Both the position numbers and the translations under genes were made by a program. 64,000 nucleotides of DNA. It comes from Heterotrichella gracilis. Lineage: Eukaryota > Sar > Xanthophyceae > Tribonematales > Xanthonemataceae. Shown one piece after another: positions 31,769-42,190 of this stretch. The DNA is taken from contig JAULBX010023519.1 of assembly GCA_032358255.1 (NCBI GenBank), positions 4,211 through 68,210 on the forward strand. Direction: 5' to 3'. The notes under the pieces were generated by a model, which made no database searches, was not told the DNA's origin, and saw only the letters and a list, made by a program, of their open reading frames with translations. The number at the start of each line of letters is the position of its first letter. Position 1 is the first letter of the stretch.

Positions 31769-34341
31769 CTAGTCCATCTTCTGGGATCCCCACAGCAGCG
31801 TGTCCCGCTTGAACTTCATTGTTGCAATTGCGTACACTGAGCCCACTGTGAACCACCAGATGATGCCAAACACAAACAGGCGTTGGGTGAAGCTCAGCCA
31901 GTCCTGGGGGGTCCACTCGTCGCGCTTGCCTGCAGGGTAGAGTGTGGGGTTCAGGGATCCAGGGTTCACAGATTAGGGTTTAAAATGAGCTGGGTGGAGC
32001 TGAGGCAATCCTGGGGGGCCATAGCTTATACACAGCTTGGTCGCAGGCAAAGGTATAACACAACCAGGGCAGTCCACCAGGTGCAGCGCCCGCAACCCAA
32101 GCTTCGCAGCAGGTTGTCACTACCAGCTACCCCGCCGCCACTGTTTGGACGGCTTACTCTCTTTTCAAGGCTCTTATCAAATGAGTAGGCCCTTCAGCAA
32201 TCAATGTCCCCAATAAATACTCTCTTCCCTTTCAACTAACTTTCAACTCAATTATTGTTTCGATGAGCACTAAAGCACCTGCTTTTACACCCTAAACCCC
32301 TTAGCTCCCACACAGGGTCTACTCACTTGTCTGCACCGCCTCCTGCAGCACGCGCGGCTTGTGCACGTCGCGCCACGCCAGCAGCTGCTTCAAACCCTTG
32401 GTAGGGGTTGGCAGGTCCGACAGCATGCTGATCTGAGTCACCATGTCGTCCCCATACTGCTGCGCCAGGGCTGCGTGCACAGCCTGTATGACTGACATGG
32501 AGAGCGCCATTGCGGTGGTGGTTTCGGGGGAGTCCGGGGCGTGGGACTGCTTCAGCGCCTCCAGGCCGATGAGCGTGCCCTCGTAGAGCACGGGCAGCTT
32601 CCTGTGCGTGGCGGGAGGTGGCAATTACAACCCAGGGTAGCCTTGCATCCGGTGCAAGGTCTTAGGACATGGGGCAAAAGCTTTGCTCCAGTTGACCCCG
32701 CTGTAGCGTTGGAACCGGCAGTGCAGAGGCTGTACAAGCAGCGCTGGCGCATCACATGCAGCAAGTAATCACTAACCACGCATGTGACCAACTCACTCAT
32801 GTCTGGCAGACTGCTGATTTGGCTGCAATGATGGAATGCATGTGAAGTTGACTTGCGCCATTCATCAGCTGGGATGGGTGGCCTGCGTGTATTTGTGTAT
32901 GAACCCCTCCCTCCATATCCCCTTCCCTCCCTCCCACCCATCCCTCCCGCCACACATGCAACGCGGGCGAGATGGAGTGTGGCTGCACCCCCCCGAAGAA
33001 ACGCAGCCGTGACTAGAAACTGCAACCTGAGGTGGCCTGTGGCTGGCGCACGGCTGATAGGCAATTGCCTGGCTGCACTACTTGACTGTACGCAACTGTG
33101 ACTGCACTAGTCAGGTAGCGCCTCACCTTTCTGCAGAGGGGCTGGCTACCTTTGCTGCCCCGTACAGCAGCGCCAGCTCCGATGCCCACAGCCTGAGCTC
33201 CAGCTGGTGCAGGTCAAGGGTCACACCGCCCACCACCAGCAGGCCCGTCATGGGCTCCTGGGCGGGGGTGTAGGTCCCCACGTCCAACCGCTGCAGCAGG
33301 TCCTGTGGCAAGGGGACGTTGGTGTCACCTCGTGTTCAGCCTCTGTGCGTTCCTTTTGTCTTTTTTTCAGCACATCAGGTTGAGCTGAGGCATGACTTAT
33401 CGCCACCTGGATGCTGGACTAGTGAGGTGTGATGAGTGCCGTGGAGGAGGGTGCAACTAGGCTTGATGCAGCCGGTGCTCAAACACAAGATGTGCGTTGG
33501 GAGCGTAATGTAATGTAAGTGTGTCCAAGTGGAGCCCTGTGGGTGACTATACAGGCGGTGATGCCCCATGCCCCTGCCCCATGCCCCTGCACAACTTAGC
33601 TGCCCTACGCTGCCCAAAACGCACCATGAACAGCCTCTCCGTGCACAGGTCATCGCACTGGAGCTGTGTTGTTTGGTCCAGGTTGACCAAGTACACGTTC
33701 TCGTCGGCGCTGGCCACCCCCCCGATGGCCTGCATGAGCAGCGAGGGCTCCACCCCATGCTCCACAGCCATGTCAAAGCTGTGTAGGTGCCTGGCAGGGA
33801 AGCTGTCAGCCACCTTGGCTGCACCTGTGTGGTGAAAGCAGCTCAGACAAGGGTTACCAAGCCAGGTTATCAGGGTTATCAAGCCGAATCTATCAGTGAT
33901 AGCAGGAAAATGGTGATATAACAGTATTTCCAGAAGTGACCAGGAGTTGGGCTATTACCTGCTTCCAAACCAGCCACTTGCAGGGCTAGGATGCACTGCG
34001 GCCGCTTGAAGGGGTTGGGAGCCAACACACCGTCCACCTGTTGCAGCAAATTGAGGTGAGTGTGGCTTGAAAGAGACTGGTTGATGGGCTCGTTGCTGGT
34101 CCAATGAATGCTCCCTTCGTACCTGGCTGGCGATGGCTGTGTTGATGGGCACGGCTGGTGAGACACCAAGCAATGAGGTGAGGGTGGCAGACACGCCATC
34201 GCTGGTGATCTCCTTCCCGTTGGGTGGGCTTGGGTTCAGAAACTTGTGCTGGGCACTGTCGATGTAGTATACCCTAGATGCCCCTGCGCAGAGGGCCCAC
34301 AAGGACACGAGGGCGAACACAGCCACGGCCCTCGATGCCAT
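31769..34341 (-). CDS. DUF7794-like type I membrane protein
   Basis: Six phase-consistent exons: 34341-34123, 34037-33959, 33824-33625, 33302-33127, 32601-32327, 31929-31769; about 369 residues. The ATG at 34341 begins a signal peptide (MASRAVAVFALVSLWALC). The luminal part has the features of the plant DUF7794 family: VYYIDSAQHKFLNPSPP near the N-terminus, the LAPNPFKRPQCILALQVAG block, and a Ser/Gly beta-rich middle (TGLLVVGGVTLDLHQLEL). A single transmembrane helix (FVFGIIWWFTVGSVYAIATM, residues ~335-354) is followed by a short cytosolic tail. Plant members are ER/Golgi-type proteins of unknown function. Similarity is recalled, not computed. Confidence 0.75.
31975..32020 (-). repeat. Echo of DUF7794-like last exon in the preceding intron
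   Basis: GAGCTGAGGCAATCCTGGGG resembles AAGCTCAGCCAGTCCTGGGG at about 31890-31911; the copy lies just upstream (in gene direction) of the exon. Confidence 0.65.
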
Positions 34342-35356
34342 GCTGGCGACGACTGCTTTACTCAAGTCCTTGGGAAACGGGGTTTGTGTCAAGGTGGGGT
34401 CCACACCTGTTACCCTCGTTGCACCGTTGCATGGACCATCCCTGGGATGCACCGGTGTGCTTCACAAGCTTGATACAGATCTCAGACAGCGAGATCAAGG
34501 CGTGGTACAGTGTCACAGCATGCAGCAGCCCAGTGCTCAAGTTGTCCCGTTTTGGTTTCCAAGTGGCCTTTTACCCAAAAGAATATGTTTTGTCCCTTTT
34601 GGGGTGGGTGCAAATCAATGGAAACGGGAAGAATTTAGGGTTTGCATCTAGGGTTGCCGTAGGAACTCATCGAAACTGATCGGATGGGGGCGATAGCAAT
34701 CGAAACATACATGATCATTTTGGCATCATAGGATCATAGTGACGTCATCCGCGGGTCCCGTCGCCCGGCCGCCTGCGGAGGCTCCTACTGAACCGGCGGG
34801 CAATACGTCCGCGCGCTGCCCGGTACATCCGGTCGGGCCCAAGTTATAATTCCCACGTCATCAGGGGACACTTGTCGACGCCGGCCTGTCGGTTCGCCTG
34901 GCGTCCCTTCGTCTGGGAACTTGGCGCCTGCGCAGCTAGTTGGTTGGAAACTTCCAATAGAAAACCCTAGGCCCTAGGCTAGGGTGGGTTACACAAATGT
35001 ATTATGCACCCCGCGGGTGGGTGCCGCCGTGAGCAACCGAGCTGATGATGCGCGTCGCTCATATGCATGCATATAGACGTGTGCGCAAGCATCTTGCCTA
35101 GGCGCTCGCAACGTCCCGCCCCACAGCTGCATGTACAGCGGCAGCAATAACATAAACACACCGCCAGCGCCAACATACTCACTTGTCCCCTTTTTACCGT
35201 GCGGACCACACTGCCGGAAAACCCGCGCCACGCATAAATCTGCTCGCATTGCGGTGGCACTCTACTGCAGTTGCGTGCTGTGGTTGCCAAGACAGGCACG
35301 TTTATTGTGAGGAAGGCAAACACAGAAACGTGCCAATACATTACTCCTCCTGGGGG
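34342..35356. promoter_or_regulatory. Divergent spacer (DUF7794-like gene / RNA methyltransferase)
   Basis: About 1 kb between two divergent start codons. The part around 34740-34930 is very GC-rich with many CpG, in keeping with a shared or back-to-back promoter. No defined TATA box or transcription-factor site can be assigned by eye. Confidence 0.4.
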
Positions 35357-38300
35357 ATGAAGAAAACCCTCCTGGCGGTGGTCCACAGCATGAGGGCACT
35401 GCCACCCCCCACCACCACCCCCCACCCGCCCGCCATGGCCGCCACCCGCGCCCTCCTCCGCCTCACCCGCGCCGCACTGCGGCCCCCCACCGCCGCCACC
35501 ACCCCCGCTACCAGCCGCAGCAGCCACGGCGCAGCAGCAGCAGCAGCAGCAGCAGCAGCGCCCTCCACACCACCCCCACTGCAGGCTGTGTTACCCCCAG
35601 TTGCGGGTGAGGTATTGCACCTCACCTGCACCTCTCTGGCCTTTGGGGGACAGGTGGGTGGACAGGGCTGGGCCCCTTATGCTGCTTGCTCCCCACGGCA
35701 CGTGTTGGTATCGTCCTGCCTTGTACACCCCACTGCCTTGTGTTGGTGGAGGGCAGGGTGAGTGAGGACGAGCCATCTGGCTGGTGGCTGGAAACCCTTG
35801 CACGGTCTAGGGGTCAGGCATATGTGTGCACAGTCCCGCCGCCCCACCATTTCGAACTGCTTTGGCACCCTTTCCCAGCCGCACGCACCCACCGCCCCTC
35901 CCTCTTCCCCTATGTGTGCAGGGTGTGTGCAAGCTGCCAGGTGGATTTGTGGTGCTATGTGATGGGGCGCTGCCAGGGGAGCAGCTGGAGGCGAGGGTCA
36001 CTCGCGCAACCAAAGGTGGGTATAGGGTTAGGGTTTAGGGGCCATGGTTAGGGTTTGTGGTGCTGTGGGGCGGGGCGCTGCCAGGGGAGCAGCTGGAGGC
36101 CGGTCAAGGTGGGTGTAGGGTTTAGGATTAGGGTTTGGGGTGCTGTGGGACGGGGGCCATGGTGGTGGCGCAAGCAACCCCTAGCTGGGGTCACGGGCAC
36201 CTGCGAGTGCTGGCAAACCCTAGGCTAGGGTCACGTGGCAGCATGGACGTTGCAGGCAAACCCTTGGGCTGGTCCAATCCACGGGAACAGTCTATCAGCT
36301 CGCAAAAGTGCTGGCAGGCACATCTGTACATCTGCGCACACATCTATACACTTTTGTACACAATCTGTAGTACATGTTCAGACAATCAGACAATGTACAC
36401 ATTTGTGCACTCATACTATACTCCAATAGGTATGTGACATGTAGGCACATATTTACCCTTGTGTCACTGCGCACCAAACCTAACATACCTTTAGAGGTGC
36501 TGGGACCATATTGTGGCCACAATGGTTTGCATCTGTGTTTATTCACCTGTGCATATTCACTACGCGCCTGCACCTCACCATTCACCTCTCCCAACCCTAA
36601 CCCTAAACCCTAAACCCTAAAAGCCCACACGCACCCCCCTGCTTGGATGGACTTCGCAGATTTGTCACCCAGTACCCACCCAATACCCTACCGCAAGGTG
36701 ATACTCTTGTGGCACTAAAAAACCACTCCACCCTGAAACCCCACACTCACTCGCCAACCCTACCGTACTGTGGGGTACCCCATGGCCGGGCAAACTCCAC
36801 GCCCCGCCCATTCACCCTACCCCATACCAAGGCCCTAAACACCACCCCTAAACCCTACCGCAGGGTACGCCATGGCCGCCAAGACCCGCACCCTGCACCC
36901 GCACGACCACCCCGCCACGCCAGCCTGCGCACACTTTGGCACATGCGGCGGGTGCCAGCTCCAGAATCTGGCATACCCAGCACAGCTGTTCCACAAACAG
37001 GCACAGGTAAACATCCCTATCGAGGCGGTAGTTGTTATCAATTATAATGGATTTGTTCTTCTTTGTCCGTGTTTTTCTCGTTACTATCCTCATTTTCACT
37101 GCCATCAGTTAATCTCAAAATCTCTGGAGTTGGTAACATTTGCACCCTCATTCCCATCCTTAAATGTCCTTGCTTTCTTGTTCCAGGCCGCAGCGCATCG
37201 CCGAGGTCCCAGACCTTGAACATTTCTTATAATACCCCTGATTACCTTTGCCTTTCCCTTCTGTCCAGGTTACAGACGTCCTGCAGCGCATCGCCAAGGT
37301 CCTAAACGTGGAAATTTCCACTTACCATTTTATTCTCGTACTTATTCTCACGTTGCTTTTCCTTTCTTTTGTGTTCCAGGTCATGGACGCCCTGCAGCGC
37401 ATCGCTAAGGTCCCAGACCTTGCACATTTCATTTAATTCCCCTAATTTTCTTTACATTCCCCCCCCTAATTGTCTTTACATCCCCCCCCCCTTTCTTTTC
37501 TGTTCCAGGTCATGGATGCCCTGCAGCGCATCGCCAAGGTCCCGGATCTGGAAAAGGTGGTGCGCCCAATAGTGCCCTGCGCAGCGCCCTACGGGTACCG
37601 CAACAAGATGCAGTTTTCAGTCTCCGAGGCGCTGCGGGATGCGGAGGGTGGGGCGGCGAGGCAGGAGGGCGGAGGCGAATTGGGCCTCATGCGCGCGGGG
37701 CACAATGATCAAGTGGTGCCGATCGACAGCTGCTCGATCCAAGATGATGTGGCCAATCGGGTGCTTCGATTGGTGTCAAACTCCCTTGCCAGCAGCAGCA
37801 CAGGGGGGGTGGGGGCACTAGCGGGGGTTGGGGGGGAGGGGGGTGGGGAGGGGGTGGACCGCACCGCCACCCTCCAGCATGTCATGATCCGACAGGGCAC
37901 AAATCGGGACACCCGGCAGGCGGAATTCCTGGTCAATTTGGTGACCCGGCGGCCCGCGGGGGCGCAGCTGGGGCCCCTGGTGGCGGCCCTGGTGGAGACC
38001 CTACCGCAGGTTGTGAGTGTGGTTAACAGCTTTCCGGACAAATGGGGCAAGGCGGGGAAGGGGGCCAAGGGGGGTAAATGGAAGAAGGTCAAGGCGGGGG
38101 CATCCCCACACGAGCTGCAACAGCAGGTGCGGGATTCTGTGTTCTCCTACATGTTTTTCCTGCACTCAGGGTGCCATTTGCCCGGCCTTCCATCAATATT
38201 CCATCATTCTGTGACAATTTTCAAAGGTGGAATGCAGATACTTAAGCACTACTTATCTGCTTACTGACTTGCTGTCCCCAGGTGCTGCATGAAGGGGAGT

Positions 38301-39833
38301 GCATCAATATTCTGTCATTTTTGTCACCATGTTTACAGCTGGAATGCATGCAGATGCTTACTTACGTACTGTCCCCAGGTACTGCATGGGAGTGAGTGCA
38401 TTCGGGAGACACTGTGCGGGCTGGAGTTTGAGGTGTCGGCAAACTCCTTCTTCCAGACAAACACAGCACAGGCGCAGGTGCTGTACGACCTGGTGGCGGA
38501 GGCGGCAGGTAGGGTTTTGGTGGGGTTTGAAAACCCTAATGCAAACAGCTCAGGCGCAGGTGCTGTACAACCTTGTGGCGGTGGTAGCAGGTAGGGTTTT
38601 AATGGAGCCCTGTAAAACCCTAGATTGTTGGTGCAGCCCATGAAGGGCCCTGGGGTTTGAGTAGCAGAGGCGGTCAGACAAGCCTGTACCCTTGTCGTGC
38701 GACAAAAACCCTACACCCTGTCTTGAAACAGCGACAGCAAGGGGTCGGCGGCTGCAGCAGATAAATACCACCACACCTGAACCCCCTCCCCCCCACTCAC
38801 CCACGACCCACCTCCTCCGCAGGCCTGCGCACCACCGCCCCCTCCGCAGCCGCCGCGCCCCCCACCACCACCCTCCTCGACCTCTACTGCGGCACCGGCA
38901 CCATCGCCCTCTCCCTCGCCCGCCGCTGCCACTCGGTCATTGGCGTGGACATCTCCCTCAGCTCAATCAAGGACTCGCGCAGGAACGCAAACAGGAACGG
39001 GATCCGCAACTCGAAGTTTTTCGTTGGGGATTTGGAGACGCTTGCGCCAACCCTGGGGGAGCTGGCGGGGACGCCGGATGTGGTGGTTGTAGGTGGGTGG
39101 TGGTGGGTGATGAGGGGGGGGTGGCAGCATGTGCGTGGTGTGGCTTGAAAGCGATGCTCCTGTCATATCTAACTGGTACTTGATTTCCATGGGCGCATGT
39201 GGTGTGGTGTGGCTTGGGGGCGTTGTTGTCGCTGACTCCAATGCAACTGGTATTGGGGCACTGCACCAGGAGGACTGGAATATATCATGTCAGGCGTGAT
39301 ATATTGAAGTCCTCCTGACTGCACCTTGCAATTGGTAGTTGCACTCTTTTATTGCGTATCACATGGGGGGGCATGTACTAGGCAAATGCGCACAGACCAG
39401 CCTGTTTGTGCTCGCCCAAGCGCATGTACACACACTAGCGCATTATGTGCACACACCGTCACATGCACGTCCACACACCTCACAAACCTGTCAGCAACCC
39501 CGCCCATACCACACCCACGCCGCCCCCTCCCCTTCTCCCTCCACAGACCCCGCCCGCGCCGGGCTGGCCCCCTCCCTCCTCTCCTTCCTCACCACCCACA
39601 CACCCCACCGCCTGGTGTACGTCAGCTGCAACCCCGCAACCCTAGCGAGGGACATCGCCCTGCTGGCACCCTACTACCGCCTCGCCTGCGTCACCCCCCT
39701 TGACATGTTCCCACACACCGCGCATGTGGAGTGCGTGGCGCTGCTCAAGCCAATCAGAGCCGATCAGGGCCAATCAGAGCCGGTTAAAGCCAATCAGAGC
39801 TGGTCACAGCCGATCAGGGCTGGTCAGAGTTGA
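35357..39833 (+). CDS. TrmA/RlmD-type RNA (uracil-5-)-methyltransferase
   Basis: Seven phase-consistent exons: 35357-35653, 35922-36015, 36864-37006, 37509-38126, 38379-38508, 38823-39092, 39547-39833; about 612 residues. It transfers a methyl group from SAM to C5 of a uridine in tRNA or rRNA. The N-terminus is Arg/Ala/Thr-rich and fits an organelle transit peptide (an in-frame ATG at 35434 is an alternative start). A TRAM-like beta segment follows ([20 protein letters not shown]). An iron-sulphur Cys set is visible ([17 protein letters not shown], plus C in [12 protein letters not shown]). The MTase core has [20 protein letters not shown], the DPARAGL loop, the catalytic Cys in [13 protein letters not shown] and Glu in HVECVALL. 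The extreme C-terminus is a minisatellite-encoded Gln/Ser tail. Confidence 0.9.
35522..35562 (+). repeat. CAG/GCA triplet repeat coding poly-Ala
   Basis: A GCAGCAGCA run in frame encodes about ten alanines in the transit-peptide-like N-terminus of the RNA methyltransferase. Likely length-polymorphic. Confidence 0.85.
36050..36160 (+). repeat. Donor-side echoes of RNA methyltransferase exon 2
   Basis: GGGGCGCTGCCAGGGGAGCA then GCTGGAGGC and AAG|gtgggt at about 36055-36117 repeats the end of exon 35922-36015. A third trace (GTTTGGGGTGCTGTGGGACG) lies near 36136. Confidence 0.88.
37186..37432 (+). repeat. Three acceptor-side echoes of RNA methyltransferase exon 4
   Basis: 'TTCCAG|GTCATGGACGCC' followed by CTGCAGCGCATCGCCAAGGT recurs at about 37183-37216, 37265-37312 and 37374-37425, upstream of the copy used at 37509. 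All three keep an AG acceptor context; the nearest is almost identical to the real exon start. Confidence 0.95.
38281..38320 (+). repeat. Acceptor-side echo of RNA methyltransferase exon 5
   Basis: CCCCAGGTGCTGCATGAAGG, then GGAGTGCAT repeats CCCCAGGTACTGCATGGGAG, then TGAGTGCAT at 38374-38400. Confidence 0.85.
38541..38600 (+). repeat. Donor-side echo of RNA methyltransferase exon 5
   Basis: GCTCAGGCGCAGGTGCTGTA, then GTGGCGGTGGTAGCAG|gtaggg repeats the exon end at 38461-38514. Exon 5 therefore has echoes on both sides. Confidence 0.9.
39267..39322. mobile_element. Palindromic element, AGGAGGACTT family
   Basis: AGGAGGACTGGAATATATCA ... TGATATATTGAAGTCCTCCT, a near-perfect inverted repeat of ~20 bases with a short loop, in an intron of the RNA methyltransferase gene. 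Flanking GCACC appears on both sides. Confidence 0.72.
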
Positions 39834-39860
39834 TCAGAGCCAATCGAAGCCGTGTACAGC
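39745..39860 (+). repeat. Minisatellite spanning the RNA methyltransferase stop codon
   Basis: Degenerate units of GCCGATCAGRGC / CCAATCAGAGC, roughly ten to twenty bases each. They encode the Gln/Ser-rich C-terminal tail and continue a short way past the stop, so the C-terminus has probably been extended by repeat growth. Confidence 0.82.
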
Positions 39861-40076
39861 AGGTCCAATTAGAACAGATTATGACAAATTGCAGCACATT
39901 GAGCGGGAGCACGGGTGTGGGTAGCGCAACTCCCAAAATTGCTGGCGACAGCAGGTGGCCGTCTGGTTCAGGAAAGGGGACCCACAAGGGTTGTGGTGGG
40001 ATGAATTGTGCGTGGGCCGGGCAGCAATTGCCCACAAGTTCACGTTGACTCCAGCCACGAGGGTGTGCAGCATAGT

Positions 40077-40210
40077 TAGTTAGTTAGTTACATGCATTCC
40101 AGCAATACAGCCAGATTAGCAGTCGGTCTTGCACATGCGGCGCCACGCAGCTCTTTCCTGGCACTGTTTGAACCACTCATTGATCCCACGCGACATGAGG
40201 TCCTGCTGTG
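40077..40210 (-). mobile_element. Short 3' fragment of the same LINE family
   Basis: On the minus strand this matches the end of the fragment at 5700-5835: GACCTCATGTCGCG, TCAATGAGTGGTTCAAACAG, TGCCAGGAAAGAGCTGCG, TGTGCAAGACCGACTGCTAA, then CTGGCTGTATTGC and a (CTAA)n tail of four units (GTTAGTTAGTTA on the plus strand). The tail repeat is typical of LINE 3' ends. Confidence 0.88.
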
Positions 40211-41980
40211 TGCAGCATAGCATTGGTTTCATTAACCCTAAATAGGGTGTGCAGCAGGGCACTGCCACCACACTGGCCAGGGCCCATCATGTTTCGGGAA
40301 CTTTCTCTCTGAGAGGGTGCTCTGATCGATGCTCAGCTGAGCCTGTACATACTGGGTGACTTCCGACCAATGCTGTGCCCTGGTGCGAGCCAGTGGCCCC
40401 TGAACTCCGCCTTTGTGCGTCCCCTTTCTTTCTTTCAATGCTTTGGCTGCGTGCCGCGCACAGTGCATGCCGGTGTGGCATTGGTGGTGGAAAGGTGTGA
40501 AACGAGCATCCATATGGCACCACCATGCTTTGCCAACAGACTGAGTGGCGCCCATGACTCTGCAGCTGGTGTCATGTTTAATTACAGACAAACTTTGAAA
40601 CAAAGAAAAAGGCATTTGGTACATAGCCAAACCCTCAACCACTGGCAGGTGGTGGGCACTGACCTACTCATTATGGCGTGCACGGGGAGGATTATAAATC
40701 AACCTTTAACGCAAAGCATGTACAAACACTGGGCGTCAAGTGGGCATCGGATTTGGAGTTCAAACTTTGCGATCCAAATCGACCTATGGAAGGAACCGGT
40801 GTCACCGAGAGCTCCAAAAGGCCTCATTGCTTGAGGCGTGCGGTGGCATGTACATGTATGCATCCACGGATAAAAACATGGTCATGCCAATCAATGCTAC
40901 ACTGAGTCTTGCTTGAGCAGTGCTACGTTAAAACTTGCTTGAGGGTTCTAACGCGTGAGTAGAAGAACCTCCTCTAGAGTGGATATGGGAGCGCATAGTA
41001 GACTCTAGAGCACATAGTAGTACAAAAAGACAAACCTTGTATAAAAAAACACCTATTTTAGTGGTCACAATTCCACAGCCTAGCACCTGCCCTGAAACTG
41101 TAAACCCTGCGCCGCAATAACAAGCCAGCACTGGCAAAACCTTGGCAAAACCCTTAGAAAAGGCACAGCAGCTGCCAAACCCTGAACCACAGGGCCTAAA
41201 CCCTAAAGGAGGGTTTGCCATGGTGTCACAGCCAAGGGGCGATGTCGCAAGAGCACGCATGTGGAGAGGGGAGGGAAGGCTGTGGAATGGTCGGTGGCAA
41301 TGCGCAATGCCGTGTTGGATCTAACAATGGTGAAAAAATGCGCGGCTCTATTATGCAGCGACAAGGTGTCAGTAACCTGGGCAATCCAATGGGTGGTACG
41401 TCAAACACAAACACAAAAAAACATGCAAACAAGGCTCTAGAGCTGGCGAATAACAGTAAGCAAAGCTAGATCGCAGGACCCCAACATGGAAAAGAAAGGA
41501 GGGTACAAATCACAGCAGGGGCACTTGGATCCACATTTAGGCCACTGACCCCATCACAGCGCAACATAAATAACAGGACGAGGGGTTGACCCCCCATGCC
41601 CCTCCCAAACAACCCCAGGAAATCAAAGGGGGCGCCTCACACGCACCACATTTTGCCGGGGCGCACGGTTTCAAAAATAGCCCCTATTGAGACATCACAC
41701 TGATAGTAGCCCCCTTGTCGCAAACACCCAACCCTTCAAGGGTGTGGCGGCTGCAGGTGGGGGGCGGCAAATGCTGCGTAGGGCCTTTATTGCTGCGACA
41801 GCGCACAAAATATATCGCCTGATATTGTGGACTTTTATTCCGGTAAACACACAGAGCAAGTACCCGCTACCAGACCCCTGTACAGGGCTTTTCAGCCTCG
41901 TCCCCCTTCCCAAGCATCCAGGAACCCTCCTTAGGGTTCTGCCGCGTGGGCTTGGTCCCCCCTTAGGATTTCCGCCTCAC
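40211..41980. other. Gene-poor spacer between convergent genes
   Basis: No exons recognised between the LINE fragment and the kinase 3' flank. Open frames up to about 150 codons occur but look random. Confidence 0.55.
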
Positions 41981-41984
41981 TGCG

Positions 41985-42190
41985 GCACTAGGTTATAAAT
42001 CTCCTCGTCCATCCAAAACCCTCCTAGGGTTTCTGCCACATGGGCTGGGTCCCCACTTAGGGTTTCCGCCTCACGGCGGCACCAGGTTGTAAATCTCCTC
42101 ATCCATGGAAAACCCTCCTAGGGTTTCTGCCAAACCCTAGCGTTTCCGCCTCGCTACCGAACCCCGAGGTTGTCAATCTCCTCGTCGATC
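41985..42190 (-). repeat. Two downstream echoes of the kinase 3' coding end
   Basis: GAGGTTGTCAATCTCCTCGT (plus strand, covering the last codons of the kinase) recurs as CAGGTTGTAAATCTCCTCAT near 42083 and TAGGTTATAAATCTCCTCGT near 41990, separated by AAACCCTCCTAGGGTTTC blocks. These copies extend past the stop codon into the 3' flank. Confidence 0.88.

Noticed and set aside
35183-35356. In-frame upstream extension of the RNA methyltransferase (starting near 35183)
   Set aside because: The extension lacks a conserved-looking sequence; ATG at 35357 or 35434 gives a transit-peptide-like N-terminus.
36595-36622. Chromosome end (telomere)
   Set aside because: Only a few CCCTAAA units, internal, flanked by gene sequence; they are interstitial tracts like many others in the window.
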